This document shows, piece by piece, positions 56,550 to 64,000 of a stretch of 64,000 bases of DNA. This DNA is from Minicystis rosea. GTDB taxonomy: Bacteria; Myxococcota_A; Polyangia; Polyangiales; Polyangiaceae. The notes beneath the pieces are model-generated. The model had not been told where the DNA came from. It was given only the letters and a program-made list of their open reading frames with translations, and did not search any database. The stretch covers positions 9,470,377-9,534,376 of the forward strand of contig CP016211.1 in assembly GCA_001931535.1 (NCBI GenBank), read 5' to 3'. The translations under genes were made by a program, and so were the position numbers. Positions within the stretch are counted from its first letter, which is position 1, and the number at the start of each line of letters is the position of its first letter.

Positions 56550-57137
56550 ATGCGGGAGCGCTGGTTACGAGACGGTCGCCGAGAGGCCGCCCTCCGCATC
56601 GTCGCGGGCTATGCGCTCCTCGCGGCCCTCGCCACGGCCCTCGCCTTCGCGCTGCGCGACGGCCCGCCCTGGGAGCACCCCGATCCGTGGCTCCCCGAGC
56701 CGCCGGAGGTCGGCCTCGCGCTGAGCGCGGTGTTCGGCATCGTCACGGCGGTGATCATCATCGCGCTGACCCGGGTGACCGTGCGTCACTTCGCCTGGGC
56801 GCAGCGGCTCCACAGCGAGCTTCGCCCCGTCGCGCGCGATCTCGGGGTGGGCCACATCCTCGTGGTCGCCGGCCTGTCGAGCCTCGGTGAGGAGCTGCTC
56901 TTCCGCGGCGTCCTGGTCCCCGCCGCCGGCGTGTGGCTCGCTTCGGGCGCCTTCGGCTTCGCGCACCAGATGAAGGGCCCGAGCCGCTGGGTCTGGGCCG
57001 GATGGGCCACGGCGGTCGGCCTCCTCCTCGGCCTCATCTTCGTGATCACCGGCTCCCTCGTGGGCCCGCTCCTCGCACACGCCCTCGTGAACGCGGCCAA
57101 CCTCGCGTACCTCCGCGATCACGACCCCGCCTTTTGA
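56550..57137 (+). CDS. CPBP-family intramembrane metalloprotease
   Basis: A 195-residue protein with about five membrane helices. The ATG at 56550 matches the family start. CPBP (CAAX-protease/bacteriocin-processing) motifs are in order: SLGEELLFRG (EExxxR), FGFAHQ (FxxxH) and HALVNAAN (HxxxN). Active-site residues are two Glu and two His, all present. These prenyl-type proteases have unknown substrates in bacteria and sometimes give immunity to peptides. It is divergent from purQ and 60 bases before tetR. Its upstream open frame to 56454 is not conserved-looking. Confidence 0.87.
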   Translation: MRERWLRDGRREAALRIVAGYALLAALATALAFALRDGPPWEHPDPWLPEPPEVGLALSAVFGIVTAVIIIALTRVTVRHFAWAQRLHSELRPVARDLGVGHILVVAGLSSLGEELLFRGVLVPAAGVWLASGAFGFAHQMKGPSRWVWAGWATAVGLLLGLIFVITGSLVGPLLAHALVNAANLAYLRDHDPAF

Positions 57138-57165
57138 TCGCTCCACGCCGCGCATTTTCTTTCTT

Positions 57166-57177
57166 GACCAATCGGTC
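57166..57177. promoter_or_regulatory. TetR operator upstream of tetR
   Basis: GACCAATCGGTC, an inverted repeat GACC-N4-GGTC, 20 bases before the TetR start codon. It is followed by CTGAAAGT, and the site at 57827 is followed by CAGAAAGT, so the surrounding sequence is also shared. It resembles the GACCA-NN-TGGTC operators of LmrA/YxaF-type TetR regulators. Negative autoregulation is likely. Confidence 0.7.
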
Positions 57178-57197
57178 CTGAAAGTTATGTTTCCGTC

Positions 57198-57776
57198 ATG
57201 GCCAGGGCCAAGGAGTTCGACCGCGAGGAGGCGCTCGACCGGGCCATGCACGTCTTCTGGCGCAAGGGGTACGAGGCCACGTCCCTCGGTGATTTGCTGG
57301 AGGCCATGGGCATCGCCCGGCAGAGCCTCTACGACACCTTCGGCGACAAGCACGCCCTCTTCCTGGAGGCACTGGCCCGTTACGAGCAAGGTCGCGCGGG
57401 CAAGCTCCATGGCTGCCTCGAGACGGCGCCCTCCGTGCGGCGGGCCTTCCGTGAGATCTTCGAAGCCATCCTCGACGAGAGCGACAAGGAGAAGAGCCGT
57501 GGCTGCTTGGGCGTGACCGCCGCCGTCGAGCTCGCCCCGCACGACCCCGAGATCGCCCGCCGCATCGCCGCCCGCCAGCGCGCGCTGGAAGACCTTTTCT
57601 TCCGCGCGCTCGAGCGGGCCCGGGAAGAGGGTGAGATCGCCCGCGCCAAGGACGCCCGCGCCCTCGCCCGCTTCCTCCTCGCCGCGCTCCAAGGTCTCCG
57701 CGTCTCGGCCACCGCCGATCCGAAATCACCCGCGCTCCGCGACATCGTCAACGTGACGCTCGCCGCGCTGGATTGA
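57198..57776 (+). CDS. TetR/AcrR-family transcriptional regulator
   Basis: A 192-residue repressor. N-terminal helix-turn-helix is at about 9-54 (AMHVFWRKGYEATSLGDLLEAMGIARQSLYDTFGDK). The C-terminal ligand-binding and dimer region (about 75-185) has a CLGV cysteine and is otherwise typical of the LmrA/YxaF-like subgroup (RGCLGVTAAVELAPHDP). The SDR gene 80 bases downstream has a matching, more perfect operator, so the regulator probably represses itself and the SDR, released by the SDR substrate or a related small molecule (inference). Confidence 0.92.
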   Translation: MARAKEFDREEALDRAMHVFWRKGYEATSLGDLLEAMGIARQSLYDTFGDKHALFLEALARYEQGRAGKLHGCLETAPSVRRAFREIFEAILDESDKEKSRGCLGVTAAVELAPHDPEIARRIAARQRALEDLFFRALERAREEGEIARAKDARALARFLLAALQGLRVSATADPKSPALRDIVNVTLAALD

Positions 57777-57824
57777 AACATCGCCCACCGCCCACCGGCG
57801 CTGGGCCTTTTTCTCGACCAATCT

Positions 57825-57840
57825 TGGACCAAATGGTCCA
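57825..57840. promoter_or_regulatory. TetR operator upstream of the SDR gene
   Basis: TGGACCA-AA-TGGTCCA, a perfect 16-bp inverted repeat with 2-bp spacer, 16 bases before the SDR start codon and so over its ribosome-site or promoter region. GACCAAATGGTC matches the tetR-upstream site GACCAATCGGTC. A further half-site CGACCAATC lies just before it. Confidence 0.75.
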
Positions 57841-57856
57841 GAAAGTAGACACGTCC

Positions 57857-58609
57857 ATGAACAAGAAGCTCGAAGGCAAAGTCGCCGTCATCACCGGGGG
57901 AACCAGCGGCATCGGCTTTGCGGCCGCGAAGCTGTTTCATCGCGAAGGCGCGCGCGTCGTGGTCACGGGGCAGAACCCGGCGACCGTGGAGCGAGCGCGC
58001 GTGGAGCTCGCCGGCGTCGCCGAGGTGGTGCGCTCCGATGCCAGCGATCCCGCGCAGATTCGAGACCTGTTCGAGCGGGTGGAGCGGGACTACGGCGCGC
58101 TCGACGTGCTCTTCCTCAACGCCGGCATCGTGCGCATGGGCGACCTCACCACCGTCGACGAGGCCGACTTCGACGAGAGCTTTCGGGTCAACGTGAAGGG
58201 CCCTTGGCTCGCGCTCCGCGCCGCCGTCCCGCGGATGCGGCGGGGCAGCACCATCGTCTTCAACACCTCGATCACCGGCCTCCGCGCCTCGTTCAGCGCG
58301 GCCGCGTACGGCGCCTCCAAAGCGGCCCTCTCCTCGATCGCGCGCACCGCCGCCGCCGAGCTCGCGGACCGCGGCATCCGCGTCAACGCCGTCTGCCCCG
58401 GCCCCACGGACAGCGGCATCATCGAGAAATCGGGCCTCTCGGCCGAGGTCACCACCGCGACGAAAGACGCCCTCGTCGCCCGCATCCCGCAGCATCGTTT
58501 GGCCGCGCCCGAAGAGATCGCCCGCGTCGCGCTCTTCCTCGCCAGCGACGACTCGTCGTTCCTCACCGGCGAAGAGATCGTCGTCGACGGTGGCTTGACC
58601 CGCATTTGA
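57857..58609 (+). CDS. Short-chain dehydrogenase/reductase
   Basis: A 250-residue classical SDR, an NAD(P)H-dependent oxidoreductase. Cofactor motif ITGGTSGIGFAAAK, NAG motif LNAGI, catalytic Tyr and Lys in AAYGASKAAL with an upstream Ser in NTSITGL, and the C-terminal GEEIVVDGGLTRI. The ATG at 57857 is preferred over the open frame to 57773. Substrate unknown; in similar TetR-SDR pairs it is often a quinone- or aldehyde-type electrophile. Its expression should be controlled by the TetR operator 16 bases upstream. Confidence 0.92.
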   Translation: MNKKLEGKVAVITGGTSGIGFAAAKLFHREGARVVVTGQNPATVERARVELAGVAEVVRSDASDPAQIRDLFERVERDYGALDVLFLNAGIVRMGDLTTVDEADFDESFRVNVKGPWLALRAAVPRMRRGSTIVFNTSITGLRASFSAAAYGASKAALSSIARTAAAELADRGIRVNAVCPGPTDSGIIEKSGLSAEVTTATKDALVARIPQHRLAAPEEIARVALFLASDDSSFLTGEEIVVDGGLTRI

Positions 58610-58633
58610 TCGAGCGGCGGTTGGGGGCGCTCG

Positions 58634-58662
58634 CGATCAGCGCTGGCCTGCCAGCATCGTGA
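58634..58662 (-). repeat. Decayed relic of the two-hairpin element
   Basis: GATCAGCGCTGGCCTGCCAG shares GATCAGCGCTGGC and the TGCC with the second hairpin of the copy at 36321-36374, in the same orientation. The stem GCTGG-CCTG-CCAGC is kept; hairpin 1 is lost. It lies 26-54 bases past the stop of the 58688 gene (minus). Confidence 0.5.
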
Positions 58663-58687
58663 TGCGATATCGCCTCTCACGCGATCG

Positions 58688-59290
58688 TCAGGGCACCTCT
58701 TCGAAGATCTCCGCGTCCGGCAGCGTGATCACCACCCGCCCCGCCGCGGGAAGCTCTCCGCGAGGCACGTCTTGAAACCGCGCGCGGAAGGCCGCCGACG
58801 GCCGCAACGTCACCATCGCTCCGGTGGCCTTGTTCCGGTACGTGGTGGCCACATGGGCGTCGTCCGCTTCGGCGAGACGTAGATTGAGCTTTCCCACGCT
58901 CGCGCCCGTGGCCGCGGAAGCGCCGTCGGCGATACAGGAGAATTGCACCTTCTGGGGCGTGTGATGAATCACCTCCAGATCGAAGCTCTGCGGCGAAAGC
59001 CCGAGCTTCTTCAATGCATGTCGCCCCATCCGATATCCCGCCACGGCCCACGGCCCGGCCCCACCATGCACCCGCGCCACCTCCGCGAGCTGCGCATCGA
59101 CGCCGCCCGCCGGCGCCTCGTGCACGGCCGGCGCCGCATCATGCCCAGGATGATGATGCGCATGCCCCTCGTGTCCCGGATGCTGCGGCGCCGGCGCCTC
59201 GGCGGCGCAGCCGAGCACCGAGAGCGAGATCAAGAGCCCGAGTCGGGAAGCGAGGTATCGAGCGCGGAGGGTCGTCATTCCGAGATCCAT
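58688..59290 (-). CDS. FmdE-like domain lipoprotein with His-rich segment
   Basis: A 200-residue lipoprotein: lipobox VLGC (Cys 28), then HPGHEGHAHHHPGHD, a histidine-rich metal-binding-like stretch. The C-terminal 130 residues resemble FmdE domains (a family first named in formylmethanofuran dehydrogenase operons): HGGAGPWAVAGYRMGRHALKKLG, CIADGASAATGASVGK, and a closing strand. FmdE domains often bind metal; here only one core cysteine is present, so Zn binding may be weak. The ATG at 59290; 59278 is possible. Neighbours are MbnP/MbnH-like genes, which suggests metal handling. Confidence 0.8.
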   Translation of the reverse strand: MDLGMTTLRARYLASRLGLLISLSVLGCAAEAPAPQHPGHEGHAHHHPGHDAAPAVHEAPAGGVDAQLAEVARVHGGAGPWAVAGYRMGRHALKKLGLSPQSFDLEVIHHTPQKVQFSCIADGASAATGASVGKLNLRLAEADDAHVATTYRNKATGAMVTLRPSAAFRARFQDVPRGELPAAGRVVITLPDAEIFEEVP

Positions 59291-59619
59291 CGACAGGCGA
59301 GAGGGTGAGGGGCCTCTCTCGTAAACGATGACGGCCCCGGAGGCGAGGCCGAGGCGCCAAGAAGATCGATGGATCGCTTTCCCTCCTGGAAGATGGGAAA
59401 GCAAAGGGGCCGCGCTCGCAGCCTCACGACACGCTCATCGCAGGATGAATGTCTTGGCCGGCACGTGCCTCACGCCGCCAGAGTCCATATCACGCGACAT
59501 GGCATGACGAGCCCCAGCCCGGGGGTGCGGAGGTCACCCTCGGACCGAGGCCGGAGTGCTACGTACGAGCCGCATCGCTGGATCACCCTCCGTGGTCCAG
59601 CGATGTGCCTCGTCGCCAA
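59291..59619. other. Intergenic region between two minus-strand lipoprotein genes
   Basis: 329 bases upstream of the FmdE-like gene. No repeats of the known element, no RNA gene and no clear terminator. Small inverted repeats such as CCTCGGACCGAGG are too short to name. Confidence 0.5.
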
Positions 59620-60228
59620 TCACTGCGCGGCAATCGAGAACGTCAGCGGCGTGCCGAGGAAGGGGCCGCCGCCTTCGGCCAGCTCGCTGTCGGAGAAGAT
59701 GCCGCTCAGCACGTTGACCGTGATGGGTTGGGCCGCTTCGCCGAGGAGCGTCCAATCTTCCTGCGAAGGGGTGTATTCGAGCTTGGTGGTGAAGACACCG
59801 AGGAGCGATTGCGTGGGCGAGGAGAAGACCAGGAAATAGGCCTGTCCGTTGAGCGGTGCCCCGTGCGCGTGGGCGGCGCGAATTGGACCGAACAGTCCGC
59901 TTCCGGAAGCATGGCGGCGCGGCGCAGGCGCGGCCGGCGCAACCTCGCTGGTGGCGCCGGCGACGTGCCACTCGAACGTCGGCGGCGTCCAGGCCCAGAG
60001 AGGCTCGGTCACCGCGGGAGCATCGAAGACGACACCCTTCCCTTCCTCCGCCGAATCCTTGCTGGCGAGGAGCGTGAGGAGCGGCTCGTCCGAAGTCTCA
60101 CCTTCGTAGAGGACGCGATCCACCTCGAAGGAGACATCGTCAGAGTGACCGCAGGCGCCGCCGTAAATGGCGACGGAAGCGAGCGGGACGAGCGCGAGGA
60201 GGGTGAAGAAACGCCGGCGAAGCTTCAT
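59620..60228 (-). CDS. Lipoprotein of unknown function, translationally coupled to mbnH-like gene
   Basis: A 202-residue lipoprotein. The ATG at 60228 overlaps the mbnH-like stop (ATGA), which decides the start; a Met three codons upstream is also present. Signal MKLRRRFFTLLALVPLAS ends in GGAC (Cys 26). The mature part is beta-rich with His-containing loops (WHVAGATSEV and AAHAHGAP). C-terminal FSSPTQSLLGVFTTKLEYTPSQ resembles strand pairs. Coupled translation suggests it works with the MbnH/MbnP-like pair. I do not recognise a family. Confidence 0.75.
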   Translation of the reverse strand: MKLRRRFFTLLALVPLASVAIYGGACGHSDDVSFEVDRVLYEGETSDEPLLTLLASKDSAEEGKGVVFDAPAVTEPLWAWTPPTFEWHVAGATSEVAPAAPAPRRHASGSGLFGPIRAAHAHGAPLNGQAYFLVFSSPTQSLLGVFTTKLEYTPSQEDWTLLGEAAQPITVNVLSGIFSDSELAEGGGPFLGTPLTFSIAAQ

Positions 60229-61421
60229 GGTGCCCATGGATCAGCGTACCTCGGATCGGTCAGGAGTTCATGATCGGTGAGACTTTCGAGGAACGCGATG
60301 ACGTCGGCGCGCTCGGCATCGGTGAGCGAAAAGCCCGTGATGAGCTCGCTCTTGTACGGGTTCTTGGTGCCGTCGCCGGCGAAGGGCCCGGACGCGATGA
60401 CGCGCCCACCCTGCGCGTAATTGTCGAGCATCTCGGCCAGCGTGGCCACGGTGCCGTCGTGCGTGTAAGGCCCCGTGATGGCCACGTTGCGCAGCGTCGG
60501 CGCGCGGAATCGGCCCATGTCGGAGGCGAGGCCGGTGATCTCGTGAATGCCCGTGTTGGGCGCGGGATAGCCGCCGAGACCATCGATGTCGTAAAGGCCG
60601 GTGTTGTGGAACATCACCTCTTTGATGGTCGTCCCGGCGTGGGCCACGGAGTCGGAGAAGTTGAATCCACCATGGCAGTGGAAGCACTCGAGCTGCTCCG
60701 AAAAGAAGAGGTCCTTCCCGCGGAGCGCCGCCTCCGACATGCCCGTCGGGTCGCCCAGGTAGGTATAGCGATCGTACGGTGAGCGGAACGAGAGGATGCT
60801 CCGCTCGAAGGCGGCGATGGCCTTCAGCACGTGGTCGAGGGAAATGGGCCCCTCGGCCTCGGGGAAGGCGCGGGGGAAGAGGTCTTGATACACGGGCTCG
60901 GCCGAGAGCCGGTCCAGCATCTCTCCCTCTTTGCCGGCGAGGCCGAGCTCGGGCGGGGTCTCGCCGAACATGGGAATCAGCGCCTGCTCCTCGAGCGAAT
61001 CGAGGATGGGATTGCCCCACGTGAGCGCGGTCAGATAAGCCACGTTGGCGAGGCTCATGGAGCCGCGGGGCGTGTGCTCGCCCGTGGATCCGAGGGCCAC
61101 CGGGGCGCCGTCCGTGAAGGCGAGGTCCTGCTTGTGGCACGAGGCACAAGACTGCGTTTGGTTCGCCGAAAGGCGCTTGTCGTAAAAGAGCCTTCGGCCG
61201 AGCTCGACCTTCACGGTGGACATGGGGTTGTCGGCGGGGACGCTCGGGAGCGGGACTCCGGGTGGCAATCCCCAATCATACGTCGCAGCACCGCCGCCGG
61301 TTCCCTGCCCGCCCCCGCCGCCCGCGCCGGAGGGCGACGTCGGGTCGCCGCCGCAGCCGGCGACGAGCGCAAAGAGGCCCGCGACCACGAGGAGCGACGC
61401 GCGCGCATCGGAGAGGAGCAT
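60225..61421 (-). CDS. mbnH: MbnH-like di-haem cytochrome c peroxidase/MauG-family lipoprotein
   Basis: A 398-residue exported di-haem enzyme. Lipobox VAGC (Cys 23) and a Gly-rich tether. Two CxxCH haem sites: CASCH at 92-96 and CFHCH at 246-250. Other di-haem peroxidase blocks: LGRRLFYDKRLSANQTQSC and FRAPTLRNVAITGPYTHDG. MauG relatives use a bis-Fe(IV) state to oxidise partner proteins; MbnH converts a Trp of MbnP to kynurenine, making a copper site (established for Methylosinus). The next gene upstream is an MbnP-like protein with 2-base spacing, which supports the MbnH assignment over ordinary cytochrome c peroxidase. Confidence 0.9.
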   Translation of the reverse strand: MLLSDARASLLVVAGLFALVAGCGGDPTSPSGAGGGGGQGTGGGAATYDWGLPPGVPLPSVPADNPMSTVKVELGRRLFYDKRLSANQTQSCASCHKQDLAFTDGAPVALGSTGEHTPRGSMSLANVAYLTALTWGNPILDSLEEQALIPMFGETPPELGLAGKEGEMLDRLSAEPVYQDLFPRAFPEAEGPISLDHVLKAIAAFERSILSFRSPYDRYTYLGDPTGMSEAALRGKDLFFSEQLECFHCHGGFNFSDSVAHAGTTIKEVMFHNTGLYDIDGLGGYPAPNTGIHEITGLASDMGRFRAPTLRNVAITGPYTHDGTVATLAEMLDNYAQGGRVIASGPFAGDGTKNPYKSELITGFSLTDAERADVIAFLESLTDHELLTDPRYADPWAP

Positions 61422-61423
61422 GT

Positions 61424-62377
61424 TCACTTCACCGTGAAGACCGCTTGGTTCCCTGCGGGCATGCCGGTCGCGAGGTCGAGGCCGAGCCGCGTGAAGACGG
61501 GGCCGCACTCGGGATCGGTGTCGCCCGACATGCAGCCGGGCGCGCCGCCACCGTTCACGGAGAGATCGCTGTCGCCGACGAGCGCCGCATAATCGAAGAC
61601 GATCGCATTCTTCCCCGCGTCGAACCCGCTCAGCACGACCTCGGCCACGTTGGGGTGCGTGCAGATCACCGCGTCGCCCATCGACGGCTCGCCGGTGCAG
61701 CCCGTGCTCCCGAGGTGCATGTTGAAGGGCGTCGCGCCCGTGGGCACGCCGTCGATACGGAGGAATTTGTAACCTCCTTGCCAGCTCCAGAAGAGGCCCG
61801 ACAGGTTGAGCGGCGAAGGCGCGGTGGCCGCGTCGGCGTGATTGAGGGCCTCGGGGACACCGATCTTGAAGGCCACGCCTTCATAAGCGCCCGCGGGGAC
61901 GGTGCCCACGATTCGATGGTTCACCTCGGCGGTGCCATTGGCGCAAGCACCGCTCTTGTCCTCGAAATCGAGGAGGACGAGGTCTTCATGTTGCCACACG
62001 CCGTCCTGCTTCAACGTAACCTGCTCTTCACCGCCGCCGGCCTTCAAGAGCCGCACGTCGTGCACGTAGAAGCGGAAGTCGGTGAGCTTCACCTGCGTGC
62101 CCGCGGTGCCGAGCCCATCGTAGGTATCGGCGCAGGAGAACGTCTTGTCGCCGACGTGAGCCTCGAAGGAAATCTCCACGTCCTGCGCGCTCGGCGTGCC
62201 GCCGCCGGTGCTCGAGGTCGTGGGCGCGCCGCCGCTGCTCGACGTCGACGGTGCGCCGCCGCTCGAGGTCGACGCGGTGCCGCCGCCGCCCGTCGCGGCA
62301 CCGTCCGAGCCGCAGGCAGCGAGCGCAGCGATGCCAAGGAGAGCCCCCATCAAGGATGCAACCGTTCGCGTGAGCAT
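61424..62377 (-). CDS. mbnP: MbnP-like metal-binding lipoprotein (four-Cys metallo-mystery-pair family)
   Basis: A 317-residue lipoprotein. The ATG at 62377 follows GAGGAGG. Lipobox LAAC (Cys 22), then a Ser/Thr/Gly/Pro tether. The family core: C82 in FSCADTYDG, LTDFRFYVHDVRLL, C145, GVAFKIGVPEALNH, FWSWQGGYKF with W197 and W199, then C227, C239, C282 and C291. This matches proteins found beside MbnH-type di-haem enzymes; their characterised member uses an MbnH-made kynurenine to bind copper. W197 or W199 are candidate targets here (inference). The first gene of a three-gene operon, diverging from the outer-membrane gene at 62528. Confidence 0.9.
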   Translation of the reverse strand: MLTRTVASLMGALLGIAALAACGSDGAATGGGGTASTSSGGAPSTSSSGGAPTTSSTGGGTPSAQDVEISFEAHVGDKTFSCADTYDGLGTAGTQVKLTDFRFYVHDVRLLKAGGGEEQVTLKQDGVWQHEDLVLLDFEDKSGACANGTAEVNHRIVGTVPAGAYEGVAFKIGVPEALNHADAATAPSPLNLSGLFWSWQGGYKFLRIDGVPTGATPFNMHLGSTGCTGEPSMGDAVICTHPNVAEVVLSGFDAGKNAIVFDYAALVGDSDLSVNGGGAPGCMSGDTDPECGPVFTRLGLDLATGMPAGNQAVFTVK

Positions 62378-62527
62378 GAAGACACCTCCTCGGCGTCGAA
62401 GCAGGGCACGAGCATAGTTCGCGGAGCGCTGAGCCGTGCGCGACAAGATGTCGCGGGTCTCACGCGCGGCGCGCCTCCAGTCGATGACGCAGCGATCGGC
62501 TCGAACCAGAGGGGCCTTCCATGCAAC

Positions 62528-63436
62528 ATGATTCAGGTGATTCCTTGGCGAGCCCTCGGCGCCGGTGCAGCCGCCCTGACGATCCTGATCCACGCAACGC
62601 CGGCCGCGGCGTGCGCCGTCTGCGGCGCGGGCGATCCGACGCTCAACGTGAGCGGCACCGAGAAGCCGTATGCCGGGCGGCTCCGCATCTCCGGTGATTT
62701 CCGCGCCGGCGGGGCCAGCACCGGCGCCGGTGAGGCGCGCGTCGATCTGCACGAGCAGCGGCTCGATCTGGGCCTCGCGTATGCGCCGCTGGCCTCGCTC
62801 TTCCTCACGCTCTCGGTGCCGCTCCTCCATCGCGAAGCGGCGCACATCGATGGATCGCGATCGAATGCTTGGACACCGGGTGACGTGGATCTCCGGGCCA
62901 AAGGCTTCGTGTGGCGCGGACAACGCGGGCCCTTCGCGCATGGGCTCGCGCTCGTGGGCGGCCTGCGTTTGCCGAGCGCGCCGGTGCAAAAGGGTGCTGA
63001 TGGAATGCCACTCTCGGCGGCGCTCCAACCGGGCGGCAGCTCGGTGACGCCGCTCGCGGGAGCGTCCTACGATCTACGGCGCGGACCATGGTTCTTCTAT
63101 GCGAGCGCGACGTTCTTCGTGCCCTTCGCGGTGCGCGACGGCGCGCACGCCTGCGATGCGCTCCGCACCTCGGTGAGCCTGCAATATCAACCGCACCGCG
63201 CGATCGCCACGCGCCTCGGCCTCGATGGCCGGCTCGAGAGCAGCGCGGTGACCGATCGCATGTCCGACCCGAACGCGGGCGGCTTCATCGGTTACGTGTC
63301 ACCGGAGATCGTGGTGAGCCCGATATCCGATCTGGTGCTCATCGTCGGTGCGCGCTTCCCCGCGCTCCAAGCCCTGCGCGGCGTGCATCGCGAGGACACC
63401 ATCATCTCCATCGGCGCGGCCTACGATCTCCGCTGA
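62528..63436 (+). CDS. Outer-membrane beta-barrel protein with Cys-x2-Cys N-terminus
   Basis: A 302-residue exported protein. Signal peptide ends near AAA-CAVCGAGDPTLN; the CxxC with DPTL right after the signal is typical of outer-membrane proteins found beside MbnP/MbnH-type genes. The rest alternates polar/hydrophobic strands (about 14), for example RLRISGDFRAGG, FLTLSVPLLHRE and EIVVSPISDLVLIVGARFP, ending ISIGAAYDLR with an Arg last. The ATG at 62528 is preferred over the one at 62521 (out of frame). Role is likely metal uptake or export with its divergent neighbours (inference). The gap of 150 bases should hold both promoters. Confidence 0.8.
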   Translation: MIQVIPWRALGAGAAALTILIHATPAAACAVCGAGDPTLNVSGTEKPYAGRLRISGDFRAGGASTGAGEARVDLHEQRLDLGLAYAPLASLFLTLSVPLLHREAAHIDGSRSNAWTPGDVDLRAKGFVWRGQRGPFAHGLALVGGLRLPSAPVQKGADGMPLSAALQPGGSSVTPLAGASYDLRRGPWFFYASATFFVPFAVRDGAHACDALRTSVSLQYQPHRAIATRLGLDGRLESSAVTDRMSDPNAGGFIGYVSPEIVVSPISDLVLIVGARFPALQALRGVHREDTIISIGAAYDLR

Positions 63437-63630
63437 CCTCGTCACGATCGCAATCGCGCGCGCCCGCGCACGCGAGGCGCGCACACGCGCACGCGAGGCA
63501 ACGGCAGCGATTGACCATGATTTGCCGAAGCTCGACTGCGTCCGGGAGGAACCATGCGCAGGGGCCGATCGTATGAATGGTGACGAGGAGACGGCGCCGT
63601 GTTACGAACGGTACACTTCGTAGCACGACG

Positions 63631-64000
63631 ATGAATTCTCCGGGTTTTCTTCGGCATCTCGCATGGGGCGCGGCGTTCGCGGTGGTCGCCGTGCAGCCTG
63701 CGACGGCGAGCGCGCACGACGTGGTCTCGCCGGTGCCGAAGAGCACGCCGGCCGCCGAGTGGCCTCCGGGTCATGCGACGACGACACACGACATCGTCGT
63801 TCCGGTGGTGTTCGTCGTGAACACCGATGGTGCAGTGGCCGGTGTCGAATTGGAAGCGAGCCTCGATCCCGAGCTCGACGCCGCCGCCATCGCGACGGCC
63901 GCACGTTGGACGTTCGCGCCCGCGAAAGATGCCAAAGGCAACCCGGTGCGCGCCAAGATTCGCGGCATCGTCCGCTTCAAAGGGGTCGCGCCGGCGCCGC
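63631..64000 (+). CDS. Exported TonB-C-domain protein, likely TonB-dependent receptor (runs off right edge)
   Basis: The first 123 residues of a protein cut by the window end. Signal peptide MNSPGFLRHLAWGAAFAVVAVQ to about ASA. Then a TonB-C-like domain: IVVPVVFVVNTDGAVAGVE, LDAAAIATAARWTFAPA and GNPVRAKIRGIVRF. In myxobacteria such a domain usually precedes a plug and beta-barrel, so a TonB-dependent receptor follows to the right (inference). Placed after the MbnP/MbnH-like locus, metal or chelate import is plausible. The start is the ATG at 63631, without a strong ribosome site. Confidence 0.75.
   Translation, partial: MNSPGFLRHLAWGAAFAVVAVQPATASAHDVVSPVPKSTPAAEWPPGHATTTHDIVVPVVFVVNTDGAVAGVELEASLDPELDAAAIATAARWTFAPAKDAKGNPVRAKIRGIVRFKGVAPAP

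Noticed and set aside
60270..60782. Plus-strand frame opposite the di-haem enzyme gene
   Set aside because: It is antisense to the CxxCH-containing gene, has no ribosome site and no recognisable domain.

Overview
The window is very GC-rich bacterial DNA with strong G/C preference at third codon positions. It most resembles a myxobacterium (Myxococcota, probably the Polyangiales/Sorangium side). This is inferred from gene content: an MglA-type polarity GTPase, many Cys-rich and Ser/Gly-rich lipoproteins, a Ser/Thr kinase fused to a formylglycine-generating-enzyme-like domain, an FHA-GAF sigma-54 activator, and an MbnP/MbnH-type metal-protein pair. I see no rRNA, tRNA, insertion sequence, prophage or CRISPR array, so this is ordinary chromosome.

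Layout. 1-4.4 kb: cut-off MglA-like GTPase, three envelope proteins and signal peptidase I. 4.6-7.4 kb: the threonine-degradation pair tdh and kbl, convergent around a 14-bp stem-loop. 7.6-13.4 kb: DUF4331 protein, Cys-rich lipoprotein, TPR lipoprotein and a PBP4-type D,D-carboxypeptidase. 13.5-25.8 kb: sigma-70 factor, ABC exporter, gpsA, a QPGY-repeat envelope protein, the sigma-54 activator and mutS2. 25.9-31.7 kb: a six-gene minus-strand operon, RNase E/G - pilZ - ribE - ribBX - ribH - nusB. 32-39 kb: a GT28 glycosyltransferase, a hypothetical protein followed by an 85-bp tandem repeat array, two paralogous Cys-rich lipoproteins and an acyl-CoA carboxylase carboxyltransferase. 39.5-49 kb: the kinase-FGE fusion, polyprenyl synthetase, PDZ lipoprotein, CDP-alcohol phosphotransferase and a large membrane/spermidine-synthase-like fusion. 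48.9-52.3 kb: a tightly overlapping minus-strand phosphonate operon (PEP mutase fused to a nucleotidyltransferase, split phosphonopyruvate decarboxylase, second nucleotidyltransferase). 52.4-58.6 kb: ferredoxin, small lipoprotein, DNA methylase with coding repeats, zinc-ribbon protein, purQ, CPBP protease and a TetR-SDR pair with matching operators. 58.7-64 kb: an apparent metal-handling locus (FmdE-like His-rich lipoprotein, unknown lipoprotein, MbnH-like di-haem enzyme, MbnP-like lipoprotein, outer-membrane protein and the start of a TonB-type protein).

Themes. The riboflavin genes are unusual: the GTP-cyclohydrolase half of the RibBA-like protein has lost its zinc cysteines and catalytic loop, so it is a RibBX variant and a separate ribA must exist elsewhere. 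The phosphonate operon faces a CDP-alcohol phosphotransferase about 3.5 kb away, which suggests (inference) phosphonolipid or phosphono-conjugate synthesis.

The most novel non-coding signals are: (i) a dispersed ~55-bp two-hairpin element found mostly just after stop codons, in the orientation of the gene, whose second stem changes sequence by compensatory substitutions; (ii) an 85-bp tandem array between 34.6 and 35.3 kb, not a multiple of three and apparently non-coding; (iii) a run of strong hairpins upstream of the RNase E/G gene; and (iv) a palindrome at 33.56 kb made of parS-like half-sites in everted order.
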